Of a stretch of 53,485 bases of DNA, positions 35,721-44,590 are shown piece after piece. A model generated the notes under the pieces. That model was not told where the DNA came from, did no database searches, and saw only the letters and a list, made by a program, of their open reading frames with translations. Source of the DNA: Oscillospiraceae bacterium (GTDB lineage: Bacteria; Bacillota; Clostridia; Oscillospirales; Ruminococcaceae). Location: positions 1-53,485 of the forward strand of contig WRHO01000011.1 in NCBI GenBank assembly GCA_009783205.1, written 5' to 3'. Positions within the stretch are counted from its first letter, which is position 1. Each line of letters starts with the position of its first letter. Both the position numbers and the translations under genes were made by a program.

Positions 35721-36725
35721 TTAATCATACAACCCTTGGTAATAATCGAGAACCACCAAATCGGGAAGATTTTCGCGAAGCTCGTTCAGTTGTTCCGGAG
35801 GTACAATATTATAACCTAACGACAAGGTTGCTAAATTGGGAAGGGTGTTTAAAGGTGTTATATCGGTTATTGTCAAATTATCGGGCAGATACAAAACCGA
35901 AAGATTAGCCAAGTCCTCTAACGGGGTGAGGTCGCTTATGGGGTTACCTTGAAGATTTAACGCCTCAACCGTATCGGGAATCTCTCCGCTTTCGACCATC
36001 TCCGATAACTGTCTGTCGTCTATATCCATATAACTTAAATTCACCAAATTGGGGTTAGCCGGCGGTTCAGCGGTAGCCTTCGGCTCCTCGTCAATAATCT
36101 CGGGTTCATCTGTAGCCTCGGGTTCTTCATCAATAATGTCGGGTTCAAAAGGGAGAGCGGGTTGCGGCGGGTCGGTTATTTTCGGCGGTTGCGTAACGTC
36201 AACGGGAGGTAGAACGGCGGGTATTGTATATTTTTCGGCAACAGTTCCGTCGTAGGCGGGAGAAAAAGCCGCAACGGGTACAGACGGGATTCCGTTTATC
36301 GCGGGTGTCGTTTCTGTATTAACGGAGCCGCCGACAATTACATCGGGATTCGCGGGTTGTCCTTCCGCCTTACCCGATGTTACGGAAAATGTATCGCGCG
36401 AAAAATCGTCCGCCGCAAAATGCGCGTCGGCCGACATTTTATCACCGGTTGAGTTTATAATTTGTTCAGATGCGGAATATTCCTTCGGCATATTGTCAAT
36501 ATTGATATTATTACGATTCGGGTTGATTAAAAAGACCGCGCCTAAAAATAACAGAAACATCGCCGCCGCCATAACGCCCGACCTAATGAATCTGCCGTTT
36601 TTATCCTTTATTGTAATTGCGGGGTTATTTTGCTCCGCTTCCTTTACCTGAGCGATTAACCGCTCTTTCATATCATCGGTTAAGGTCACGCCTTCTAAAT
36701 AACCGAAAAGCTTATTATTTTTCAT
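35721..36725 (-). CDS. Membrane LRR protein, likely sensor/anti-sigma partner of the ECF sigma factor
   Basis: A 334-residue protein: a short cytoplasmic N-terminus (about 1-48, with the LIAQVKEAE helix), one membrane helix (about 50-68), a long Pro/Thr/Glu-rich stretch with repeated EPEIIDEEPKATxEP-type units (about 185-225), and a C-terminal leucine-rich repeat (about 230-325; VEALNLQGNPISDLTPLEDL, then LPNLATLSLGYN). It lies directly downstream of an ECF sigma gene, the usual place of a membrane anti-sigma factor. The extracellular LRR could bind a ligand. Confidence 0.75.
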   Translation of the reverse strand: MKNNKLFGYLEGVTLTDDMKERLIAQVKEAEQNNPAITIKDKNGRFIRSGVMAAAMFLLFLGAVFLINPNRNNINIDNMPKEYSASEQIINSTGDKMSADAHFAADDFSRDTFSVTSGKAEGQPANPDVIVGGSVNTETTPAINGIPSVPVAAFSPAYDGTVAEKYTIPAVLPPVDVTQPPKITDPPQPALPFEPDIIDEEPEATDEPEIIDEEPKATAEPPANPNLVNLSYMDIDDRQLSEMVESGEIPDTVEALNLQGNPISDLTPLEDLANLSVLYLPDNLTITDITPLNTLPNLATLSLGYNIVPPEQLNELRENLPDLVVLDYYQGLYD

Positions 36726-36768
36726 ATGCTTCAGACCATGCCTTTCTTTATGGAGATTGCTAAGGAAT

Positions 36769-37299
36769 TTACGGCAACAAATGCGTTTTTAACATCTCTC
36801 GCCCTTTTACAAGGCGTTTTTTTATTCCGCTTTCGCCTACCTTTAATATTTTCGCAATTTCCTTTATTTGATACCCCTCATAATAATAAAGATAAAGGGT
36901 TATTCTGTATTTTTCGGGGAGGTTCGCCATAGCCTCTTGTAGCTCATAATCTTTATTTTCGGTCGAAATCCCGTAAACCTCTTCTATATTGACCGTGTTG
37001 ATGTTGGCAAACCGCTTGTTATAATCGCGACACTTGTTTATTACGACGCGAATTAACCACGCCTTAACGTGTTCGGAATTTTTCCATTCGGGCGTTTTTT
37101 CGAGTATTTTCAACAGAACATCCTGTACAACGTCATAGGCGTCGGAGCAATTGTTTAGCTGTGCGGCGGCTAATTTGTACATCATATCGCCAAATTTTTC
37201 CACTATGTAAGCGGCGTCGATTTCCGCAACGCAATCGCTTTTTTCCGTGGTTACGAAATTTTCATATTTTATTATTTGTGACCCGGCAATAGATAACAC
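36769..37299 (-). CDS. ECF-type RNA polymerase sigma factor
   Basis: A 176-residue sigma-70 family (ECF) factor with region 2 (DMMYKLAAAQLNNCSDAYDVVQDVLL, quoted in part: DAYDVVQDVLLKIL) and region 4 HTH (QIKEIAKILKVGESGIKKRL). The GTG start at 37299 was chosen because a promoter with TATAAT at 37322-37327 lies just upstream, and GGGGGTGGTGAC immediately precedes it. Translation from the upstream in-frame TTG codons would start inside the promoter. Cotranscribed with the LRR protein. Confidence 0.9.
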   Translation of the reverse strand: MLSIAGSQIIKYENFVTTEKSDCVAEIDAAYIVEKFGDMMYKLAAAQLNNCSDAYDVVQDVLLKILEKTPEWKNSEHVKAWLIRVVINKCRDYNKRFANINTVNIEEVYGISTENKDYELQEAMANLPEKYRITLYLYYYEGYQIKEIAKILKVGESGIKKRLVKGREMLKTHLLP

Positions 37300-37321
37300 G
37301 TCACCACCCCCAACTGTCTTT

Positions 37322-37350
37322 ATTATACTATACAAATAATCAACTGTCAA
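37322..37350 (-). promoter_or_regulatory. Sigma-A promoter of the ECF sigma/LRR operon
   Basis: Minus-strand TTGACA (37345-37350) and TATAAT (37322-37327) with exactly 17 bases between. It is built out of the dispersed heptamer-type repeat. Confidence 0.92.
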
Positions 37351-37367
37351 CAAATAATCAACTGTCA
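37333..37367. repeat. 18-bp tandem repeat carrying the -35 box
   Basis: A 17-bp unit (caaataatc then aactgtca) occurs at 37333-37349 and 37351-37367. The promoter-proximal copy carries TTGACA on the minus strand; the distal copy has ATGACA. Related to the arrays at 878-905 and 5566-5586. Confidence 0.9.
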
Positions 37368-37373
37368 TTTTAA

Positions 37374-37441
37374 TATTCGCAAGCGGACTGTTCGAGAATA
37401 TTCATAAGAGGACTTCCCCGCCTGCCTGTCACACAGGCGGG
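37374..37441. terminator. Hairpins at the 3' end of the dockerin-like gene
   Basis: CCCCGCCTG pairs with CAGGCGGGG around the stop codon of the secreted protein gene (about 37417-37443 on the plus strand), without a clear T-run. A second inverted repeat, AATATTC ... GAATATT, lies between it and the ECF promoter (about 37374-37404). Confidence 0.55.
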
Positions 37442-38664
37442 GATATGGTAATTTCGGAGTTGTCTGTTTGAATTGGTATTCCCACCAAATATTTTAACAC
37501 TTCTACAAAGTCGAATATTGTTAAGTCGCCGTTTGCTTTTGATTGTGCGGTAAGAAATGCGGCTTCGCGTATACGCTGTCTTTCTGTTGTGTTATTGCGC
37601 CAAAGGTCATAGTCTCCTTGATTAAAATTTCCGAATACGGAATCTATTTTTACTAAGTATTTAAGAATCTCTAATGCGTCATAAATTGTATAACGAATGT
37701 CGCTTTTATACCCACTTTCTTCATCTGTCCCCCATACCGTTTCCGATATCGAAAACCCCAAAAAGCCGAATACGGAGGTTGTGGTTATATCAACCGGGTG
37801 TTCCATAACTAAGGTTCCGACCGGCATAACCTCGCGTACAGATATAAACCCGGTGGGTAAGGGATAGCTGTCATCAATACGAGAACGAGTATCCCAAATC
37901 GCGGAAAAAGTTTTCCCGTCGTCGTCATTAACACAAATACAGTGTTCACCAAAGGAATCAAAATTTAATAAATATCTTGTGTCGGGTTTAAGCTCAATAT
38001 TGTTATAATATCGAACGCGATAATCGTCTATGTTTATTTCTATTTTTAATAAATCGGGTTCAATTACAATTTCGGGCATAGGTTCCCCCGTAAGTGTGTT
38101 GGGCAATTGGTGCATATTCATCATTAGTTCGTTAAAATCCGCCGCCGTCGGTTCATCGCCGCCGACGACTAAAGCCGCGTTATACCCGCACGGATTATCT
38201 AATTGTGACGGATATTCTACGAAATATACCATAAGACTTACCATATCAAAAATATCCGTTTTCCCGTCTGCGTTAATATCTCCCACAATACGCGGAAAAG
38301 CACATTCCGGGTCGCCCTCCTCGTGGCACATAATATGCTCGACGGTACAGCTGGTAATTCCGCACCCTACACAATGCGGACGCTCGCAATTTGAAACCTT
38401 CTTGCTCTTTGTACTGCACCAAAAACAATGTCCGCACTCAAGCGACGAAACACAATCCCCGGGGTCGCGCCATTCGTTGTATTCCTTGCTGCAATACTTA
38501 CAGTATCTGTATACATTGTCGTTCATTGTAGCTTCGGAGTTTACGTCACTAAGCATCATTTTTAAAATATCGACGTCTTCATTACACGAGACGACGGGTT
38601 CAAATACCGATAACATCATCAAAATTATCAATATAATTGACAACATTTTCTTTTTTATAAACAT
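37429..38664 (-). CDS. Secreted Cys-rich protein with dockerin-like repeats
   Basis: A 411-residue exported protein: signal sequence (residues 1-27), a Cys-rich region (about 54-120) with CxxC pairs, a dockerin-like segment (GDINADGKTDIFDMVSLMVY, about 127-146), a central domain of about 170 residues, and two further repeats (TIYDALEILKYLVKI, about 322-336, and DLTIFDFVEVLKYLVGI, near the C-terminus). These repeats resemble those in the 1513-residue protein. The start ATG has AAGGAG upstream. Function unknown; dockerin-like ends suggest docking to a cohesin-like partner. Confidence 0.75.
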   Translation of the reverse strand: MFIKKKMLSIILIILMMLSVFEPVVSCNEDVDILKMMLSDVNSEATMNDNVYRYCKYCSKEYNEWRDPGDCVSSLECGHCFWCSTKSKKVSNCERPHCVGCGITSCTVEHIMCHEEGDPECAFPRIVGDINADGKTDIFDMVSLMVYFVEYPSQLDNPCGYNAALVVGGDEPTAADFNELMMNMHQLPNTLTGEPMPEIVIEPDLLKIEINIDDYRVRYYNNIELKPDTRYLLNFDSFGEHCICVNDDDGKTFSAIWDTRSRIDDSYPLPTGFISVREVMPVGTLVMEHPVDITTTSVFGFLGFSISETVWGTDEESGYKSDIRYTIYDALEILKYLVKIDSVFGNFNQGDYDLWRNNTTERQRIREAAFLTAQSKANGDLTIFDFVEVLKYLVGIPIQTDNSEITISPPV

Positions 38665-38799
38665 AATACTTAATCTCCTTAGGGACGGTGAATAACTTTC
38701 TTGTTTTTGCTTTCGGATGTTGTCTCTATATATAAAACGATTTAACGGGTGAAAAAGTCTCCTTTTTTTTAAATATTTTTTTACGGTTCTGAGTTTTTC

Positions 38800-38827
38800 A
38801 CAAAAACAGAGGCACCTTCATACTATA
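38800..38827 (+). promoter_or_regulatory. Sigma-K-type promoter of dpaA
   Basis: AC at 38800-38801 (-35 core), 17 bases, then CATACTATA (38819-38827), matching the sigma-K -10 consensus CATAnnnTA. dpaA belongs to the mother-cell sigma-K regulon in Bacillus, so the match is biologically expected. Confidence 0.6.
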
Positions 38828-38907
38828 ATAAGGAACGGTGAAACTATTCCTAAGGTAAGGAATTGTAAATAAATAACTTTCAACAATTTTTAAGAAAGGA
38901 TTTTTTT

Positions 38908-39975
38908 ATGAAGGATTTTATTTTTCTCGGCGGCGACCTCCGCTTTATATATGCCGCCGCCAAATTGAATAAAAAATATGAGTGTTTAATATACGGCTTC
39001 GACACGCTCGAGGACGATGTAAAGAAACAGACGGGGGTAGTTTTCCCCGCCGAGATAAAACGGTGTAAAAACGTCGTTTTGCCGCTTCCGATGAGCCAAA
39101 GCTGTGATTACATAACCGCGCCGTATAATTCCGAAAGGCTCCCTCTTTCTGCCGCAATCGACGCTTGTGACACGGGGGGAACCGTGTATTGCGGAAGAGC
39201 CTGTGCCGAATTACGGGATATGTGTCGCGAAAAATCAATTACTTTAATTGATTATTTTGAAAGGGAAGAGCTTATTGTTATGAACGCCGCAATTACGGCG
39301 GAGGGCGCGCTTGAAATCATAATGCGTGAAAACGCCCGTTCAATAATGAATATGCGGGTATTGGTAGCGGGTTACGGAAGAATAGCAAAGGTTTTATCGG
39401 GGTATTTACGCGCTCTCGGGGCAAATGTTACGGTTTGTGCGCGAAAATTCTCGGATTTAGCGTGGGCGAGAATTATGGGGTGTTCCGCGGTGCATATAAA
39501 CGACGTTGATAATTTTTTATGTGATTTTGATACGGTGGTAAACACCATTCCGTCACAAATTTTTAACAGAAGTAAATTGTTTAAATTAAACGAGGACTGT
39601 TTATTCTTAGACTTAGCGTCAAAAACGGGAGTTGAGGATTTAGAGCTTGCAAAAGAGGTAGGGGTGAAGGTGATATGGGCGTTATCCATTCCGTGCAATG
39701 TAAAAAACAGCAAATCGCGACTTTATACAAAGCCGCGATTGTTACTTTTCAACTATTTTCCTAACTATTCCTCGTTGTCGGCGGTGGTTGTCTCGTCGTT
39801 ATCGTCTCCTTCGTTGCCCGCGTCATCATCGTCCGCATCTTCCTCATCGTCTTCATTTTCGTCTTTATCGTCGGAATCATCGGCATCATCGTCATCATTA
39901 TCATTTCCGAGATATACCGCATTTTCAACAATCAAGTTTAATACCATATCTTGCATAACGAGTTGCTTTAAATAA
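38908..39975 (+). pseudogene. dpaA: Dipicolinate synthase subunit A, 3' end apparently lost
   Basis: DpaA with DpaB makes dipicolinic acid in the sporulating mother cell. The N-terminal and Rossmann parts are well preserved (RVLVAGYGRIAKVLSGYLRA, near residue 150). Homology ends at ALSIPCNV (about residue 265); the normal GKVAPxTAGxII segment is missing. The frame then runs through a terminator hairpin and antisense to the trigger-factor gene, giving a Ser-rich tail that is unlikely to be real. No dpaB follows. The reading frame is intact over 262 residues, so partial function cannot be excluded. Confidence 0.7.
39713..39740. terminator. Terminator between dpaA and the trigger-factor-like gene
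   Basis: AATCGCG (39713-39719) and CGCGATT (39734-39740), with inner CTTT/AAAG pairs. On the minus strand the stem is followed by a T-rich run. Confidence 0.75.
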
Positions 39976-40982
39976 CGCATATTGTACAGCTCTATGACAT
40001 ATTCAACATCTGTTTCGAGGTTGATTAGAAAATCCCTGACGTCGTCTTCCGAAACCTTAAGATTTATGTCCTCGGCAATTGCTTGTATAATAAACTGTGT
40101 GCGCGCGTTTTTCAAGAGGGCGTCGTTTTCCTCCGCCAACAACGCTTCAATACTCTCTATTTCTAACTGCTGTGTAACATAATCGTTTACGCTTAACCCC
40201 ATTTCTTTTGCGTTTTGTGCATAATAATTAAGCGAGTTTTGCTTGAGAAGCTCTACAAAGCTTTCGGGGATTTCTACATTATAGCTCTCGATAAAATCCA
40301 TAATATACTTCTTAACGGAATCAATGCCCATTTCATCGCGAACTTCTTTTTTCATCTTATCGACATCTATGATATAATTGATGTCTACGATAAAAAGAGC
40401 GTCCTGTCCCGCTAACATTTCGTTGTTATAATCGTCGGGGAAGGTTACATTGACCTCGAGGGTGTCGCCGGGTAAGCTTCCTATTATTTGCGTCAAAAAA
40501 TCATCAACGAACTCGTTACCGCCCGCGGTGACATTAGACCCGTTATCGTCAAATACCCTTGTGTTTCCGCCGCTGAACTCTTCGCCGTCGACGCTTCCCA
40601 AATAATCAATGTTGACTAAATCGCCTTTTTCTATTGCGCGGTCGAGAATACGGTCTTCTTCCTTCGGATACTTATTAGATTTAACGTATTCATATCTTTC
40701 GTTTACCTCATCGCTCGTTACCTTACGAACCCCTTCCGGTATTTCGAACCCCTTATAATCGAACAATGTAAGATAATCGAGTACGGCTATTCCCTCAATA
40801 AAGCCGTCATCATTAAGCCCCGGTCCATATTCAAATTCGCCGTATTCGCTATAATCAATTTCGTTTTCCGTTTCGTTTTCCCCATCCTTTTTGTCATCGG
40901 GGTTTTTGTTGCACGCAGTAGCTACCGATAAGATTAACGACGCCGCTAACGCGATGGATAATGCTTTTTTTAAGATTTTCAA
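39765..40982 (-). CDS. Exported trigger-factor-like lipoprotein (FKBP-type PPIase) with acidic tail
   Basis: A 405-residue protein with a lipobox (SVATACNK, lipidated Cys at about 24), an acidic spacer, an FKBP-type peptidyl-prolyl isomerase domain (about 115-215; VNIDYLGSVDGEEFSGG), a trigger-factor C-terminal helical region (about 215-350), and a 50-residue Asp/Glu-rich tail. The domain order matches trigger factor without the ribosome-binding domain, so this is an extracytoplasmic foldase. The start is TTG at 40982 with GGAGG nine bases upstream. A promoter lies at 41043-41071. Confidence 0.88.
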   Translation of the reverse strand: MKILKKALSIALAASLILSVATACNKNPDDKKDGENETENEIDYSEYGEFEYGPGLNDDGFIEGIAVLDYLTLFDYKGFEIPEGVRKVTSDEVNERYEYVKSNKYPKEEDRILDRAIEKGDLVNIDYLGSVDGEEFSGGNTRVFDDNGSNVTAGGNEFVDDFLTQIIGSLPGDTLEVNVTFPDDYNNEMLAGQDALFIVDINYIIDVDKMKKEVRDEMGIDSVKKYIMDFIESYNVEIPESFVELLKQNSLNYYAQNAKEMGLSVNDYVTQQLEIESIEALLAEENDALLKNARTQFIIQAIAEDINLKVSEDDVRDFLINLETDVEYVIELYNMRYLKQLVMQDMVLNLIVENAVYLGNDNDDDDADDSDDKDENEDDEEDADDDDAGNEGDDNDETTTADNEE

Positions 40983-41042
40983 GATTTTTTTCCTCCGTAT
41001 AATTCTATTTGACTATATCTGTAAATAATCAATGATTTGCTA

Positions 41043-41071
41043 ATTCTAACACATTTTTTTAATTATGTCAA
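41043..41071 (-). promoter_or_regulatory. Sigma-A promoter of the foldase lipoprotein gene
   Basis: Minus-strand TTGACA (41066-41071) and TAGAAT (41043-41048) with 17-base spacing. Confidence 0.85.
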
Positions 41072-41243
41072 CAGTTTATTTGTTATTTCAGTTAATATTC
41101 ATTATTCATAAGAAAACCCTCTCGGAGAGCAATTAATTTGCCAAAAATAACCTCCCCTCCGGGGAAAGTCGCCCCTATAACAGCGGGGGAGGTATATATA
41201 TGACGAAACTATTGCTTTCTTTCATGGGGTTGCCTTTAGCGAG

Positions 41244-42599
41244 TCAAGGCGGGTTCCCCGCCGCAGACGAGGGGGTTTGGGGCAGAGCCCCATTTGAAAG
41301 CTTCCCGATAAATTTCCAATGTATGTCGACTCGTTGAGTTTTTCCTTTCCCCCTTCCCACCGCTTGATGAATCACAATCTTTTCGATTAACTCGTGGAGC
41401 ATAGAATCGGTCAATTCTGTTATGTCGGTATACCTCTCAATCGCTCCGAAAAAGCATTCTGTCCCTTTAAGAGTGCTTTTTTTGTCATCCGCCGCCTCTT
41501 GCAGGGTTTCGATTTTGCCGCACAAGTCCCGACGTTCTGCCGAGTATTCCTTTGTAATGGCGGTGAATTGCTCATCGGTAATATAACCCAACGCATTCTT
41601 CTCGACGACTTTCTTGATAATACTATCCAATTCGCCAACCCGCTGACGGTGATTTGCGAGAATTTGTTCCCTCGTGAGACTATTCTCTTCTGCTCCCCGA
41701 CTTAAATGCTCTTCGTAAAAAGCCGCCAAGTCGTTCTGTTGCTCTTTTATCGTAGCAGATAGCCTTTGAATATTCGTCAACACGAGGTCGTACAACTCTC
41801 TGTACGTGATATAATGGCTTGTGCAGGGTTTCGCAGGATTGTGTTTTTTGTAGCGTGTGCAAGTATACGCTCCCGACTTTTTACCGCATTGAGGGCTGTT
41901 GTAGCACATACCACTACCGCAATCTGTGCATCGCAAAAGCCCTGCAAATACATTTTCCTCAAAGCGTGGCTCGCTTGAAAGATATTCACGCTTTTTAATT
42001 TTAATAAGGGGTTGTACCTTATTGAACGTCTGCTCGTCAACCAAAGCCTTGTGCGTGTCACGAACGATTATCCACTCGGATTCGGGACGATATACCCTCT
42101 TCTTACTTTTGAAGGATTTCGTGGTGAATCTCTGCGAAATAAGATGTCCGCAATATTGTTGATTTTTCAGAATGTTTCTGACCGTTGTTGCGTGCCAATA
42201 GGCGAGTTGTGCTTTTTGTTCTTGGCTTAAACCGTCATTCTTGCCACTGCCGTTGACGGAATTGCGATAGGCGGTCGGGATTAATACTTTCTTTTTTGTG
42301 AAGTGCGTAGCGATTGTATAAACACTAACGCACTCCGCCGCCATTGCAAACATCTCTTTGACGTTCGGTGCGGTTTCGGGGTCTACCGCAAACTGATGCT
42401 TGTCGAGCGGGTCACGCATATAACCGTAGGGCGGGAACGCACCTCGGTACTGCCCTTTCAACGCCATTGTGCGAACACTTGAGCGGATTTTTTTGGAAAT
42501 ATCTCGTGCGTAGAACTCGTTGATTACGGACTTAAATCCCATGATTTCGTTTTCACCGACCGCACTGTCGATATTGTCAGTGACGGCTCTATTGGGAAC
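41244..42599 (-). pseudogene. Large serine recombinase, N-terminal catalytic domain missing
   Basis: The frame holds the recombinase domain, zinc-ribbon motif (CTDCGSGMCYN, then CTRYKKHNPAKPC) and coiled-coil C-terminus of a large serine recombinase. The ATG at 42542 begins inside the conserved ENEIMGFKSVINEFYARDIS region, and homology with the neighbouring intact gene extends in frame to about 42599, where a TAG ends it. The catalytic domain with the nucleophile Ser (about 110 residues) is absent. Its C-terminus also has an atypical Pro-rich end. Confidence 0.85.
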
Positions 42600-42623
42600 C
42601 TACCTAACGTGGTTATAGAGAAC

Positions 42624-44237
42624 CTACAAAGTCGGCAGTTTCCCTATGAACCGATAGTGAATTTGAATATCCTGTTGCCGATTTCCTTTTCGGCGGTCTC
42701 CCGTTGCCTCGAAAACAACGATTTTGTCGATTAAGTCAAGAATTTTCTCACGAGTCAACTCTTCCGAAACCGTATGCTTTTCCAACTGTTCCAAGAACAA
42801 TCGAGCATTTTCTTTGTCGTTGTTTTCGGCGGCGAGTTTCGTTTCAAGCTCCTGCATTTTGTCCGCTACTTCATTCTGCTCGGTAATGTAGCCGCTATAA
42901 AGTTTCGTGAAAGTTTCTGCTGTGATTTCGCCGAGTGCGTTCTGCTCCACGATTTTACGAATAATGTGGTCAAGTTCATCGTTCCGCTTTTTCAGCTTTG
43001 CTAAAGCCTTTTGTGCGATTTTCAAGGGTTCACGGTCAGACGATACTTGCCGTATAATTTCCTCTTGCGTTATGTTCGCAGACAAAACCGCATTCAGTCG
43101 AGCAAGAGTAGTTTCGTAAACATTGATGTAGGGAGTGTAGTGAGCGGTGCAGGTTTTCCGTTCAATTTCTGATGTACTGCAATGGCGATATTTGTTGCAT
43201 AAATATTGCCCGCTCTTGTGTCCAGAATTGCCGTTGTAGGCTCTGAAGGTCATGTTGCTTTGACAGTCCGCACATTTCAAAACGCCTGCAAAAATATTTG
43301 TGATGCCTTTGGAGTTCGCTTTTTTCTTGAGCTTAATCAGTTTTTGCACTCTGTCGAAAACATCACGTTCCACAAGAGCCTCGTGTGTCCCCTCAACCGT
43401 TATCCATTCTGACTCGGGGTGGCTTATTAGCTTTTGGTTTTTGAACGACTTGTTGCCGCACTTGTGACTAACCATATCGCCGATATACACACGATTTTCA
43501 AGGATTCTGCGAACCGTTGAGGTTCGCCAGTCGTAGGGATAATTTTCGTCAAACTGGTTCGATTTGTACCCCAACATATTGTATTTGTACATTGTCGGAA
43601 TTAAAATTCTGTCATCAGAAACAATACGAGCAATCTGCTGTGTTCCGTGACCGTTATCCGCTAACCCGAACATTCTGCGAACAACTGCGGCTGACTCAGG
43701 GTCGGGGATTAGTTTGTGTTTATCATCGGGACTTTTCACGTATCCGTAAGGAGCGTGAGCCCCGCCGAATTCCCCCTTTAATGCTTGGTTTTGCTTGACT
43801 GCACGTATCTTTCTTGAAATGTCGCGTGCGTAATATTCGTTGATTAAGGACTTAAAAGCCATGATTTCATTGTCACCTTGACCAGTGTCGATACTGTCTC
43901 CCAAAGCGATGAGCCGCACGTCATGGTCGGGCAGAAAAATCTCTGTGTAAAACGCAATTAAAGCGTTATTACGCCCGAGTCGAGAAAGGTCTTTTATAAG
44001 CAAAACTCCGATGCTACCTGCCTCAATATCCTCAACCATTTTCTTTAGCGAAGGTCTCTCAAAATTTGTACCCGAATACCCATCGTCGACGTACTCGTTT
44101 TTGACTATAAAGCCCTTTTCAACAGCGTATCTGTTCAAGATTTCCCGTTGATTACTTATACTGTTAGATTCGGCATCACCTCCATCGTCTTTCGACAATC
44201 TAAGGTATAATGCCACCGTAATATCCCGCTGTTTCAC
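42624..44237 (-). CDS. Large serine recombinase (Tn4451 TnpX-like)
   Basis: A 537-residue large serine recombinase with an intact N-terminal resolvase domain: VALYLRLSKDDGG (nucleophile Ser at about residue 14), DGYSGTNFERPSLKKM and the KDLSRLGRNN segment. A recombinase domain, zinc ribbon (CADCQSNMTF, then CNKYRHCSTSE) and coiled coil follow. Such enzymes excise and insert integrative elements. It is followed by the truncated paralogue and preceded by a TnpW-like gene. Confidence 0.93.
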   Translation of the reverse strand: MKQRDITVALYLRLSKDDGGDAESNSISNQREILNRYAVEKGFIVKNEYVDDGYSGTNFERPSLKKMVEDIEAGSIGVLLIKDLSRLGRNNALIAFYTEIFLPDHDVRLIALGDSIDTGQGDNEIMAFKSLINEYYARDISRKIRAVKQNQALKGEFGGAHAPYGYVKSPDDKHKLIPDPESAAVVRRMFGLADNGHGTQQIARIVSDDRILIPTMYKYNMLGYKSNQFDENYPYDWRTSTVRRILENRVYIGDMVSHKCGNKSFKNQKLISHPESEWITVEGTHEALVERDVFDRVQKLIKLKKKANSKGITNIFAGVLKCADCQSNMTFRAYNGNSGHKSGQYLCNKYRHCSTSEIERKTCTAHYTPYINVYETTLARLNAVLSANITQEEIIRQVSSDREPLKIAQKALAKLKKRNDELDHIIRKIVEQNALGEITAETFTKLYSGYITEQNEVADKMQELETKLAAENNDKENARLFLEQLEKHTVSEELTREKILDLIDKIVVFEATGDRRKGNRQQDIQIHYRFIGKLPTL

Positions 44238-44299
44238 AATTTTCCTTCCTTTCTTTGCCCAGACAGGGGAAAGCGGTCAATACGGTTATTCGCATGACC

Positions 44300-44328
44300 A
44301 TTATACCTTATTTTCGCCGAAATTGCAA
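44300..44328 (-). promoter_or_regulatory. Sigma-A promoter of the recombinase gene
   Basis: Minus-strand TTGCAA (44323-44328) and TATAAT (44300-44305) with 17-base spacing. Confidence 0.8.
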
Positions 44329-44352
44329 GCGATTTCGCCTTATTTCTGCGAA

Positions 44353-44535
44353 TTATGCCGTGGGAATTGACGGGTCTAAATCCCTTTTTATCCGCCGTGC
44401 AATTATATCGTTGACAGTATCTTTTCCTTCGCTTAAAAATTCGTGTATTATGTACTTCGTGCCGTTGACTTCCATTGCGACAATATTGTCGGCTTGGCGA
44501 ACGACTTGGTTGGTATTATTGTCAGAATTATTCAT
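44353..44535 (-). CDS. TnpW-like transposon-encoded small protein
   Basis: A 60-residue protein with the TnpW family pattern: a short hydrophobic-charged core (MEVNGTKYIIHEFLSEGKDT) and a basic C-terminal helix (IIARRIKRDL). TnpW genes accompany TnpX-type recombinases in Tn4451-like elements. The ATG at 44535 is favoured; its ribosome binding site is weak. A longer in-frame start upstream would add an unrelated leader. Confidence 0.65.
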   Translation of the reverse strand: MNNSDNNTNQVVRQADNIVAMEVNGTKYIIHEFLSEGKDTVNDIIARRIKRDLDPSIPTA

Positions 44536-44590
44536 ATTAAAGTCTATGCTTGTACTGCGTGTAAATATGCGGCGAAAACACAATATTTTG

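Noticed and set aside
39700-39975. Ser-rich C-terminal tail of the DpaA reading frame
   Set aside because: It is the antisense of the Asp/Glu-rich tail of the trigger-factor-like gene and passes through a terminator; not a real domain.
41200-41337. A 45-codon plus-strand frame after a strong GGGGGAGG
   Set aside because: It runs antisense to the end of the truncated recombinase and has no family; possibly a leftover ribosome binding site of an older element gene.
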